Of a stretch of 64,000 nucleotides of DNA, positions 40,708 through 50,407 are shown piece after piece. Under the pieces are notes generated by a model that had not been told where the DNA came from, ran no database searches, and saw only the letters and a list, made by a program, of their open reading frames with translations. Each line of letters opens with the position of its first letter. The first letter of the stretch is position 1. The stretch lies in the NCBI GenBank assembly GCA_033557465.1, contig CM066033.1, positions 903,614,808 to 903,678,807 of the forward strand, read 5' to 3'. Origin of the DNA: Ichthyophis bannanicus (taxonomy: Eukaryota; Chordata; Amphibia; Gymnophiona; Ichthyophiidae). A program made the position numbers and the translations under genes.

Positions 40708-41440
40708 CTTAGTTTTTAGTTTTTGCTTAGATCTTTAAGTTCTTTACTTACTAAGGGTTGCTATGGATATTTATACCAATAAAACTGTACCTAATACGTT
40801 TAATATACTTTGTTCACCTGAAGCTTAATTGATCTCAGGTCCTTAGTGTATGACTGATTTTGGTAATGAGCTTCACCTGAGAGCACCTCCTGTCTTTGAA
40901 GATGTGTAAGTACCTATAAAGCTACGATTATCCCAGGGAGGGGTGGGTGGGTGTAGGGAGGGAGGGAGGGAAATAACACTTATTAAAAGAGGGCTGCTAC
41001 ACAGTACCCTGTCCTGTGCTGCTGAGGTAAGCTATATTCTTATTTGATTTAAATTATAGCTCTTTGCTGCTGCTAGGCTCTAACTTATTATGAAATTTAA
41101 ACTACAAGCTCTCTGCTGGGTTCTAAATTTAACCAGAAAGCTCTCTTCTGTGTTTTAAATTGAAACTAAAAGTACTTTGCTGATACTAGGCCCTAAGTGA
41201 CTATTAAATTTAAACTACAAGCTCTCTGCTGGGTATGAAATGTAACCAGAAAGTTCTCTTCTTTGTTTTAAATTTAAACTTAAACTGCTGCTACTAGGCC
41301 CTGACTGATTTAACAAAAATAGTGGGTCCACAGATTAAGTAGCTTTAATAGAAAGAATTCCTTTCAGAAAATTCCCAGAAGTGTATACTCACAATTGCAG
41401 ATCTCTCTCCAGAAGTAACAGTTCCCTTTTCTAGTCTTTC
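40708..41440 (-). other. CR1 5' UTR / internal promoter region
   Basis: Non-coding leader of the CR1 on the minus strand. It contains tandem 113-bp repeats and a G-run tract (40930-40972, plus strand) able to form a G-quadruplex. It ends at the AAGAACAT junction. Confidence 0.65.
41049..41305. repeat. 113-bp tandem repeats in CR1 5' UTR
   Basis: ACTACAAGCTCTCTGCTGGG occurs at 41101 and again at 41214, exactly 113 bp apart. Flanking words (TACTAGGCCCTAAGTGA, GCTAGGCTCTAACTTA) repeat with the same period, giving about 2.3 copies. Repeated leader units act as promoter monomers in several LINEs. Confidence 0.8.
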
Positions 41441-41448
41441 AAGAACAT

Positions 41449-42520
41449 TGTCGGTCAGGAAGTTGTTCACATCATAGTGGACCCCACATCTGTCCTCAAA
41501 TGTTTTACTCATAATGGCGTCGATCACAATAATGAAAAGCATGGGTGAGGTGACATCTCCCTGGTGGACTGCAGTTTGGATAGGAAATTGCTTGGATAGT
41601 TCATTTCGGATCAGGACACTGCTGGTTGAGCTATTGTATGATGCTTGGAGAAGTTGGATGATCTTCAGCAGCCCTTGCTTGTTCCCCAATGCCCTCCACC
41701 GGGCGGGCCAGTGAACACAGTCGAATGCGGATTTGAAGTTAATGAAGACTTTTTGATGGTTCGCTTTCCATACCTGATCCTTTCCTCTACCAGTTGACAA
41801 ATGGTAAATATATAATTGGTGCAGCCCTAATGTGGCCTAAATCCTGCTTGCTCGTCTCGACTGGTCTGTTGACGATGTTTCTGCAGCCTTTATTGTATGA
41901 TCTTCGTGAACACCTTGCCAAAGATTGAAAGGAGGTTGATGCCATTGTAATTCTTGCATTCCTGGCTATCACCTTTCTTCAAGATTGGCACAATGATGGC
42001 TTTCTTCCATGTTGATGGAGCTCTTTCCATGCGCCAGATGAGTGTAAGGAGGACGTGAAGCTGTTACAGCAGGATGTCTGATCATTTCGGCAGTGACTTG
42101 ATCCACTCCTGGCACCTTTCCATTCTTCAATGATCTTATCACACTCTTCACTTCATCAACTGTTGGCTCACTGTTGAGGAATGGATTCTCCTGCAGGTCA
42201 ATGGATGGTGGCTCTGGTGGTGGTCCCTGGGGCAGATCATGGTCGTATAGCTGTTGGAAGAATTCTTTCCATCGTTGCAGGCGTTCACCAGGGGAGCTCA
42301 AGAAATTAGATGTAACTTTTTTGATGTTGTCATTTGTCGATTTGGTTTTACCACTCAGTCTCATGGGGGTCTGAAACAGAGTCTGGTATTCATGCCTGCT
42401 TCTTCCAGGTTGTCTGCAACACCATTCCAGTAGGCTTCTCACTCCACCTTCATCTTCTGTCTGACCTCTTTGTTCAGTCGCCAGTACTGCTCGAAGTTGA
42501 CATGTATGATTCATTTCCAT
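41449..42520 (-). pseudogene. RTE-like LINE RT, N-terminal half
   Basis: The minus strand reads 'LLEWCCRQPGRSRHEYQTLF' (linker), 'RWKEFFQQLYDHD', 'IRSLKNGKVPGVDQVTAEMI', then shifted 'FINFKSAFDCVHW' (catalytic Asp block reduced to FKSAFD), 'TAVHQGDVTSPMLFIIVIDA' and 'VHYDVNNFLTDN'. The active site continues at 34559. Frameshifts near 41970 and 41800 disable it. Confidence 0.78.
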
Positions 42521-42873
42521 TTATCCACTAGATCCAAGCACTCGTCCAAAATCCATGACTCTGTCCTACATTGGATAGGTGAACACAGAGGGCAGTGCAT
42601 TCCAGGATGGACTCCAATATCGGTTTTTCTTCTGCATCAACATCATTCAATGGTTTGAGTTCTACAAATTTGTTGGATAGGGTGATCTGGAATTCTTGCT
42701 GAGTGCCGGATCCTTCAGACATGCCCAGTTCAGTTTGGCTGGTGGAGGTGTCTTGCTCTTTGCCTATTGTAGTTGCAGCTGTACCTTGGCATGGACGAGG
42801 TAGTGGTCGGATCTATAATTGGGCCCCCACATTGCACATACATATTTGAGCGACAATTGGAATCGGGAGCTAA

Positions 42874-43550
42874 TCAGAATGTAGTCCAGGATGGCTGGAT
42901 CTTTGCCAGATGGGTTGGCCATGTAAGCTGGTGATTGCAAGGGTGCTGAAAGTGACTGTTTCCCACTACCAGGTTGTTTGATGCAGCGAAGGACAGCAGA
43001 TGCAGTCTGTTGTCATTGATCACGCTATGGCCAAAACTGCCCAGTTTCCTCCCATCTGGTCCTGTCCCCTCACCAATGTGAGCATTGAAATCTCCCTCCA
43101 GAATGATCAACTCTGTCTGTAGGATCGAATACAGCATGTGCTGGAGCTGGTTGTAGAAGTCGTCCTTGGCTGCATCTGGGCTGGTGTCGGTTGGAGCATA
43201 GGTGGACAGAATATGGGAACTATGCCATTGATGGTAAGAACTGCCAGATGATCTGGTATTGGTTGGAAGGCAATTACACTTCTGGCAGCCCATCTGTCCA
43301 CCATAAAACTGATGCCAACTTCTTGTTTTTTGCCGCTGGAGTAGAAAAGCCTCATTGTTTCATTGATCGTTGGCAGTTGGATGGTCAGTGTTCCAGATCC
43401 AGTGAGACATAGTTCAGATACTACAGTGATTGAGATTTTGCACTTCAACAAGTCCATGGTGATTTCCTTTTGTCCAAAATGGTGTTCAATTTGCACATTC
43501 CATGCGTCGATGCAAATTTCCAGTTTCATTGTCATAAATTTGATTCTTTA
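42874..43550 (-). pseudogene. RTE-like LINE endonuclease
   Basis: The minus strand gives 'IDAWNVQI' (block I), 'ISITVVSELCLTGSGTLTIQ' (block II with Glu replacing the usual Glu-x-Arg context), 'VGISFMVDRWAARSVI', 'ILSTYAPTDTSPDAAKDDFY' and 'LIILEGDFNAHIGEGTG' (Asp-x-Asn block). This is the APE-type endonuclease of the element. One shift occurs near 43210. Confidence 0.78.
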
Positions 43551-44118
43551 ACCAGTAGTCCACTTCTCACCAGCACACTGTGTTCCCAATGCTGGCGCAT
43601 CCGTGACCCCAGATGCAGTAGCATAAGCAAATGAGTTTGTTTGAATTTCCATGCAGTTTCTTGCTTAGTTTCACTGGTTTCCCAGTTCTGGTCACCATGG
43701 CAGAGTGACTACCCTCCTCCTTTTGCAACTGGGCTTGGGACCGTCCTTGGTGGAGTTAGGATGGGCAGGGGTGGCAATCCATTTAAAAAGGCACTGTGGC
43801 ACCGGAGTTACCTTCTCTTCTGGTGCCATGGTATCATACATTCATGCTTCCACCCCCCTCCAATTCCACTTCCTGGAATTGGAGAGGAAGAAGCAGGGTG
43901 GCGCTGGGAATGAGGTTAACCTAGGGCACCTCATACCCTTGCACCAGCCCTAAACAGAGGCACTTTTACCTATGGGAAACAGGGCAAATGGGCCTCCATT
44001 GTGCCGGGGCCCATGGCAGTTGCCCCTTTTGCCCATAGGTAAACGTGGCCATGCATAGAGTAACATTCAGTAATAAATGTGCCACTGAATTTTGCACAAG
44101 CTATAGTGGTTTCATAGC
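43551..44118. other. Non-coding stretch before the provirus; short foldback
   Basis: No gene is visible. A foldback lies at 43963-44043: TTTACCTATGGG and its exact inverse CCCATAGGTAAA enclose further inverted words (CAGGGCAA, TTGCCCC). The provirus LTR begins at 44119. Confidence 0.45.
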
Positions 44119-44352
44119 TGAAGGGGAAAATGAATCCTCCTTCAGGTACCCTTGTCTCAGGTTGGATCTATCTTATTTATTTATTTATATTCTCTTATAT
44201 ACCGCACTATTCAGCATCAGCGTGGTTCACATAGAACAAAAATCTCAGTACAGTCAACATGCATGAGTTTACAGATAACAAGGGAAGGAACTTGGATAAC
44301 AAGGGTAATTATTTACAATCTATTTACAAGGATAACACTACTGCATAGGTAC

Positions 44353-45828
44353 TGTCACACCGCCCCCCCTGGTGGCAATGGCGGGTCACAGCAGAAAGGG
44401 GGTGGACATGCAAAGTTTGTTTGTGGAGGAGTTTAGCTCAATTACAGGGCCCAGGTTTTTATAGTCCTGGTAGCCTTCTGTGTAACTAAAAGCTCCCAAG
44501 AATATCACAGTCCGAGGGTAGGGAAAAATTAAGGCTTTTATTTCCCGAGTTGCAAATAGGTTCAAATAGCACAGCTTACATCAACACAAAAGAATGTCCT
44601 TGCTCCAGGTTAAAAGAAAACATGAACTGAAGAAAACCTGTTAACTTCACAGCAATACCAAACGAAGTACAGAATCAAACTTTACCCCAGACCACAGCTA
44701 TTCCTCCGCTCAGGGCTCAATTCTTTCGGCCAGGCAATAGCTACAATCCATCGGGAGGTCCGAGGGATCATCCGGGAATTCCACCTGCATTGGCTCGCAG
44801 TCTGGAATGTCTAGGGGCTCTCCTTCAGGCTTTTTGTATAATGCTTGTATGATGCCCCAATGTTCAGCATCTAAAGGTAAGCCTTTGCTTTGTACACTTT
44901 TAGCATGTGGACAGTCTCTCCTGCACACTGTTCCTTCTCTAGAAAGTCTCCTGTTTGGTACAGGTTTGTATTTTGTAGCATGAATGCATCTAGAAGGACA
45001 GCATTCTCCAGTGCCTTGCTCCTTCTGTGTCACAGCATTCGTAAAATCATAGTCAGAAAAATAGTAATTACCTTTTCTTCTAAGGTTATCACAGTGAGGT
45101 GAGGGCTGAGGCCTGTTCCTGCTGGGGCTTGGCTTCTCTGGCACCCAGGTAGGCCTCCGGTTCTCAGGTCGGCCTTCAGCTGGGGTTAAGCCGCATGTGC
45201 ACCGCAGCTTCTTTCTCCCAGGGCCTTGAAAGTTGCCTTTCAAAATTCCTCTTTCACCTCTCTCCTGGTTACTCCCTGTTGCGCCTTTCAACAGTTGCTG
45301 GCCCTTGCTATAATCAGGCCTTGGACTCTCTGGTACATTCCTTCTCCTTCCAGGGTTAGCTTCCACACGGTATCTTTCCCTCCTGGAAAGTGTGTCTTCT
45401 CCCCTTTTGAGATATCTAAAGCAAGTTTCTTCACCTGGCTCTGCTGAGTCTGCTAGGCCGGTTCCATCTGTTAGGACTCCTATTCCTGGGTCCTCCTCTC
45501 CTTCCAGGAAAGCTCTCCTTTCTCCTTCCAAAGTTAGCTTCTTTCCTGGATCTGGATCTCCATGCGAATCTGGAACTAGAACTCCTTGCACAACTCCCTG
45601 CCAGTCTGACTTTCTCCAGTCATCTGGACTTTTAAAAGGAATCCTTCCCTTTCTGGATTGGGTGCAGGCCGGTATTGCATCATTGGCTCTAGGGCGTGGT
45701 TCCTCAGTCCTCCAGAGGTCCCTCTTGCTCCCCCTATATGGCTCCTCGTGATGCTGCAGCCGGTGTCTGCCTCTTTTTTCTGAGTTTAAAACATCTTCTT
45801 CTGCCTGCAGAGGGTCTGCAGTGCCACA
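44353..45828 (-). mobile_element. Solo-LTR-like element C (TG...CA, 4-bp target duplication GTAC)
   Basis: On the minus strand it starts TGTGGCACTGC and ends GCGGTGTGACA, 1476 bp, flanked by GTAC at 44349-44352 and 45829-45832. The poly(A) signal AATAAA (plus strand TTTATT, 44537-44542) lies 184 bp before the end. The design equals copies A and B. It is nested in an L2-like LINE inside the proviral LTR, so it is one of the later arrivals. Confidence 0.75.
44710..45828 (-). CDS. LTR-embedded reading frame C, unknown function (372 codons, open 5' end)
   Basis: It is open from the first TGT of the element (reading CGTADPLQAEEDV) to the stop near 44710. No methionine occurs until the C-terminal 'CEPMQVEFPDDPSDLPMDCS'. 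The product is Arg/Pro/Ser/Glu-rich, with Cys clusters near the middle ('KLRCTCGL') and later ('TGECCPSRC', 'TVCRRDC'). The tail motif matches copies A and B in order: acidic, Met-x-Val, acidic spacer, Met-Asp-Cys. Function is unknown. Confidence 0.55.
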   Translation of the reverse strand, partial: CGTADPLQAEEDVLNSEKRGRHRLQHHEEPYRGSKRDLWRTEEPRPRANDAIPACTQSRKGRIPFKSPDDWRKSDWQGVVQGVLVPDSHGDPDPGKKLTLEGERRAFLEGEEDPGIGVLTDGTGLADSAEPGEETCFRYLKRGEDTLSRRERYRVEANPGRRRNVPESPRPDYSKGQQLLKGATGSNQERGERGILKGNFQGPGRKKLRCTCGLTPAEGRPENRRPTWVPEKPSPSRNRPQPSPHCDNLRRKGNYYFSDYDFTNAVTQKEQGTGECCPSRCIHATKYKPVPNRRLSREGTVCRRDCPHAKSVQSKGLPLDAEHWGIIQALYKKPEGEPLDIPDCEPMQVEFPDDPSDLPMDCSYCLAERIEP

Positions 45829-47067
45829 GTACCTGTTACTAGGAGCGGTTACTAAGAATATAATCTTTACTTATAGAGAATCAGTCTTGGCGTGTTATTG
45901 AGACACCAAGGAATCGTATTAATGGGTGGAATCACTGAGGTCTATGGGTGTCGTTGACTCTATAAGGTACTTGTTGAAGAGATGGAATTTGAGGGCTTTC
46001 CTAAATTGTGTTAAGCTATTGATAGCTCGGATGCCAGGGGGTAGTGCATTCCAGCACCTTGGGGCACAGAGGACAAAGGCTCTGTTGGCTGTAGAAGAAG
46101 TGCAGCTTGTTAGGGCCTTTGGGAGCTTTAGGGAGTTGATGGTCGTGGATCTTCTTGCTCTGTTTGGTGTAGTAGTGTGAATAAGGGCAGATAATGATGT
46201 GGCGGAGAGCTTATTGAGAGCTTTGAACGTGAGAAGTAGAGTTTTGAAGATAATTCTGGCCTGGATGGATAGCCAATGTAATTGAATCAGCAGAGGTGCT
46301 AACGTCTGCAGCTCTAGGCCTAAGAAAGAAATAGCCTGCTGACCCTTTTCATCCTGAAACTGCAGAATCAGCATGATTGAGCTATGAAATGCGCTAACAT
46401 CCTGAAATCACAGAGTTGACACAATGAGAGGCTCTGAAAGCTACACAGCTAGTGAAAACTGCCACCTGGGCCCCTCGAAAGAACAAAGGGGAACAAAACA
46501 AGAAAGACGAACTTAATCAACATCAGTATCTAAAGTTAATCTGCAGGAAACATGGTTAGCACAAGGCGAAGAGGACTGCCATGAGAATGGGGAGACAGGA
46601 TGCCACAAGAGAAAGCAAAGAGCAAGAGGGCAAAAGATTAAGGAGCAGATTTGCTTGAAAAAATAGAGAATAAGAAAATAAAGGAAATCTGCTTATCAGC
46701 AATTTGAGCCTAAAAATGAATATAAACATAGGAGAGAAAACTCTGATAGGCAGACAGACATTAGCTGATCTCACTGTAGTGATGCTGTCTCTGTCCCAGG
46801 ACCCTTCACACTTAAGTCAGGTGCTTTGCTTGTTATAGATGTATTGATGCTATGCATTGATATTGAAATTTGTACCTTATCATTTAAAAGCGAAGTTTGT
46901 GATGTTACAGACCTGGCAAACAAATAAAAAAAGTTTCCATGCTCTTATGGTGGCACGAGCAATTTGTTTAAGGTGGGTCCTGTATATATGTTGGGGTTGA
47001 ACACAAGTAGCCAATAACAAAAAATAGAAAATTCCCCAAATAATCGTAGGGGAAGCCCACAAAATCT

Positions 47068-47085
47068 TGGTGACCCTGACTCCAT
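47068..47085 (+). promoter_or_regulatory. Primer binding site, tRNA-Trp type
   Basis: TGGTGACCCTGACTCCAT, a few bases after the LTR end, matches the complement of the vertebrate tRNA-Trp 3' end in TGGTGACCC and GAC, with later mismatches. Rous sarcoma virus uses the same tRNA. Assignment rests on the first 12 bases. Confidence 0.7.
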
Positions 47086-47311
47086 CACGGTGACATCACA
47101 GCGCAGTGATGTCACTGGGAAGTGTTCTCCTGTGTTCGCCGGACGAAGCACAGGTCGAGAAGGAGGTAAGCGTGATTTTGAATTCCTGCAGAAGAAACGT
47201 CGAGAGGGTAAGAGACGTTTTTCTTATATATATTGTTGTTTTTCACTTTGCATATGAATATAGTTATTAGTAGAAAAGTTTGCATAAGTAGGATATTGTA
47301 GACTAGTTAGG

Positions 47312-48616
47312 ATGTTTAAGAAAAAGACAAAAGAAACTGATTCTGACACTAGAAAAGTGGATGTTCAAGAGCAGACTGCATTACAGAAAGTTATTAAGAG
47401 ATATCCACTAGCTGCTAAAACTTTAGAACAGTTCTTCAAGAAGTGGCATAACTGGGCACTAAGGGACTCCGCTTTTGCTTGGCCAGCAAGCGGTACCCTA
47501 GACCCACGTTTGCTAAATGACTTGCAAACTAAGATAGAGAAGGACAAAACAGGACAGAAATTAGTGGAACACTTACAACATGTCACATTATGGGTGGAGG
47601 TTGCAAGAGAATGTGGCGAGGAGCCACCTCCTTATAACCCCACACATAATCTGGGAGAAGCAGGACTATATCCTGCCTTAACTGCAGTTGCAGCTATAGG
47701 ATACCAAGACCCTATTCTTATAGATAAGGAATTTAAACAATCCAAGGGGACCCTCCACAGTAACTTGAAGGAGACCTCACCTGAAAGGAGATTTTATGAT
47801 CAAATGCCCCCAGGCCCGATAGAAGATCCTGAGATGAGGACATCGTGTGAGGATATAGGGAGAGAGAAAGAAGAGTGGGCAGAAATATCAGGGACAGTTA
47901 AATTTGAATATTGTAAGCAGCCAATTTGTGAGAATGAATTGGCACAATAGAAAGCAGAGTTAGAAGCCAGTTCTGGGGAATGGAAAAGGACTCGTCAAGA
48001 ATAAGAGGAACAATTTAGAATAAGCCTAAAAAAACAGCAGGCTGAGTGGGAAGAGAAAGTTAAGGAGAAGGAAGAACAGGATAAATGTAAAGAATAAGAA
48101 CAAAAGAAATTAGAAGAGTCACAAGTTAAATATTGGGAGGAGCGGAAGTCAGAAGTGGAGAGATGGGAACAGCATAACAAAAAGGAGACGGACAGGGTGA
48201 AAGATTGGGACAAGTTAAAATCAGCTCAAGAAAGACTAGACTCTTTGAGATCCAGTGATGAAAACAGGGGAAGTAGTAGACTGAACATTGGGACTGCAAG
48301 AAATAACAGTCAGGCTGGAACCTCACTGATGCCTAAGGAAATAGTAGCTAAGGGTGAGGGAAGTTGTTACTTCATCGACTGATGGAATGACAATATGAAT
48401 GGCTGGATTTTAGAGAACAAGCCGCAAATGTTGCAATGGCCTCCCGAGGGAGCACTTGATACTGCACATTCAAATACTGCTAGACTTTGCATTCATGGGG
48501 GAGTGGGAGACCCACAATGGGATTTAGATTACATGAAGACAGGATTAGAAATATGGGAAAAATATGAAGAAAAACTGTGTTTGCCCCTCTTGCATTCAAG
48601 AGGAGGAACTATTTAA
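47312..48616 (+). pseudogene. Provirus gag: matrix and coiled-coil region
   Basis: The ATG at 47312 (MFKKKTKET) starts a matrix-like domain with 'TLEQFFKKWHNWALRDSAF', ending in a late-domain motif PPPYNP (residues about 108-113), which recruits NEDD4-type ligases for budding in retroviruses. A long Lys/Glu coiled coil follows (47951-48290), then the start of capsid. There is no myristoylation Gly at position 2. In-frame stops stand at 47948, 48002, 48095, 48380 and 48614, all in one frame, so decay is by point mutation. Confidence 0.82.
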
Positions 48617-49590
48617 TGTGTCCCTTGGAATTTTACTGATATGGATAATATAGCTAGTGCCTTACCTCCTCTTAGAAGGGGGGGGGGGGCTTTCTGGATT
48701 CAAACGTTTGAGCGGGTTAGGGCTAGGGGATGTTAAAGTACTATTAGCAAAACTCCTGGGAACTCATGCAACAAATCAAGTTTTTGCCAGAGCTAGTTTA
48801 CCCCAAGTAGCAGAAACACAATATGATGGGTCTGAGTTTAATGAGCACCGACCCAGAGTTTGGAATTCTATAAAAGAACTATACCCCATCCAGAAGAATT
48901 TAGGGCCACTACTGAAAATGTGTTTTAAGATAGGAGAAGATATTAGTGCATATATTGCCCGATTTCAAGATTTGTGGGAGACCCAGCCTGGGATGGTTTA
49001 TTATGACCCAGGTTTCCTGCCCCTATTTTTCCAAACACTTAGCAATATTTTGCCTAAATCAGTTCAATCAAGACTTGACACGATTGTGGGGTTAGACGAT
49101 GAGCCTTGGGCAAGACAGCAGTCACATATACACCATTTTGTCAAATTAGCTGAAGAAATACGGGTAAAACCTGAGAAGGATATGAAACGTTTGCAGACAA
49201 AATTAATGGCATTACAACTGAGAGAGTTGCAGGAGGATCTTGATAAAAGTAAGGTTAAAGAGAAGGACAAGGAAAAGAACGATGAGAAGGAAAAAGAAAG
49301 GGAAGGTTCAAATAAAACAGAAAAGCAGCATGAGGCAGAAAAGCAAAAACTTAGGGCCATTATAAAACAGAAAATGAAATTATTAGAGACTTGGAACAGC
49401 ATGACATTGAAGAAGACCCCTGGGAGAATTTTGCTTATATGCTCAGGCTTTGGAACCAGGCAGGACCAAACAAAGTGGGGGTACTTGGAAAGGGGGGCAG
49501 GCAGGACCACCTCAGTCACAGCATTTTCAGAGAAGCGCCCTTAGTTGCTGGAACTGTGGCAGAAGGGGACTTCTTCAGCGTGAATGCTGA
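48617..49590 (+). pseudogene. Provirus gag: capsid, charged helix and zinc knuckle
   Basis: After a shift near the G10 run at 48679, the capsid region reads 'HRPRVWNSIKELYPIQK', 'IGEDISAYIARFQDLWE' and 'LVKLAEEIRV'-like helices ('FVKLAEEIRVKPEKD'). A Lys/Glu-rich segment (49190-49380) equals the charged assembly helix at the end of gammaretroviral capsid. The nucleocapsid knuckle CWNCGRRG...C lies near 49539 in another frame. The His position reads Leu, so zinc binding is probably lost. Confidence 0.78.
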
Positions 49591-49689
49591 AGCCCCCCAG
49601 CCCGAGGATCAGCAAAACCACAAGGGCCACCCAATGCCTATTAGGGTCCTCAGAGCAGGTTTCCCCAGTGACAATGACTCTATGGTGAT

Positions 49690-50005
49690 GTGGGCCATGG
49701 TCAATGAGCATGAGCCGATAATTGAAGTCCATCTAAATGGGTATAAAGTACAGATGTTGTTGGATTCCGGAGCCACAACATCAGTACTGAATTCACTACC
49801 CCCAGGCGTAAAACTCTCTCATCAAACTACTGTGACAACAGGGTTTAATGGGGACCCAATTACTACCAAAATGACAGTACCCATGAGGTAGAACTCATGG
49901 GGCAACATATCTGTAAACCCCTATTGTATGCCCCACACTGTCCAGTTAATTTGATGGGACGGGATCTACTATCCGCCTTTGAGGTACAGATGACCTTTAT
50001 CAGCA
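49690..50005 (+). pseudogene. Provirus aspartic protease
   Basis: The reading 'IIEVHLNGYKVQMLLDSGAT' carries the protease active-site Asp-Ser-Gly-Ala. The C-terminal block 'VNLMGRDLLSAF' follows after a stop and frame change near 49890. The enzyme cuts Gag-Pol during maturation in functional relatives. Here it is broken. Confidence 0.82.
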
Positions 50006-50407
50006 CCCCATCTGTTTTGCTCCTGCAGACAGAGAATCAGCCAAATTTTGCTAATATCCCACCTGAAGTTTGGGCTACCTCAGAAAACCCTTTTGGCCTA
50101 ATAAGGTCTGCATCACCTGTCCGAATTACGTTAAAGGAAAATTGCCAGTGTTCAAAGGTTGCTCAATATCCCCTACAGCCAGAAGCTGTAGCAGGAGCAA
50201 GTGAGGAAATGGATATGTTATTGTAAAATGGTATTATAGAACCCAGCACTTCTCAATTCAATACACCCCTGTTTCCTATTAAAAAGCCGAATGGTAAGTG
50301 GAGAGTGGTCCATGATTTGAGAGGTCTTAATTCAGTGGTGGAGGCAGAGTTCCCTCTTGTGGCCAACCCAGCTACATTGTTACAGCAAAACCCACCAAGG
50401 AAATGTA
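50006..50407 (+). pseudogene. Provirus reverse transcriptase, N-terminal part
   Basis: It shows 'ENPFGLIRSASPVRITLKE', a stop at 50224, then 'PLFPIKKPNGKWRVVHDLRG', the gammaretroviral finger block. It is cut at a TA by the MITE at 50408. Confidence 0.85.

Larger units (their letters stand above)
34568..41440 (-). mobile_element. Nearly full-length CR1 LINE, minus strand
   Basis: A CR1 element runs from its 5' UTR (41440) to its 3' end (34568), interrupting the RTE-like LINE. It has an intact ORF1, ORF2 in four readable pieces, and tandem 5' UTR repeats. AAGAACAT stands at both ends (34560-34567 and 41441-41448). It may be an 8-bp target duplication, or partly the CR1 3' terminal octamer. 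Two insertions lie inside: solo-LTR-like element B and a hAT MITE. Net length is about 4.8 kb. Confidence 0.88.
44175..46295 (-). mobile_element. L2-like LINE 3' end inserted in 5' LTR
   Basis: The minus strand 46290-45919 reads 'LHWLSIQARIIFKTLLLTFK', 'APRCWNALPPGIRAINSL' and 'FRKALKFHLF', the C-terminal end of L2-like ORF2. Its 3' tail ends in (ATTT)n at 44175-44190 (plus strand) after a GCGGTATATAAG-type end. It is 5'-truncated and itself interrupted by solo-LTR-like element C. Confidence 0.85.
44119..47061 (+). repeat. Provirus 5' LTR, split by an L2-like insertion
   Basis: LTR sequence occupies 44119-44174 and 46296 to about 47061, roughly 820 bp net. The U3 start TGAAGGGG...CCTTCA is a small inverted repeat. 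TATAAA at 46721 and AATAAA at 46923 mark U3/R and R/U5, and U5 ends around CCCACA at 47061. The 3' LTR lacks the L2-like insertion, proving that it came after the provirus. Confidence 0.85.
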
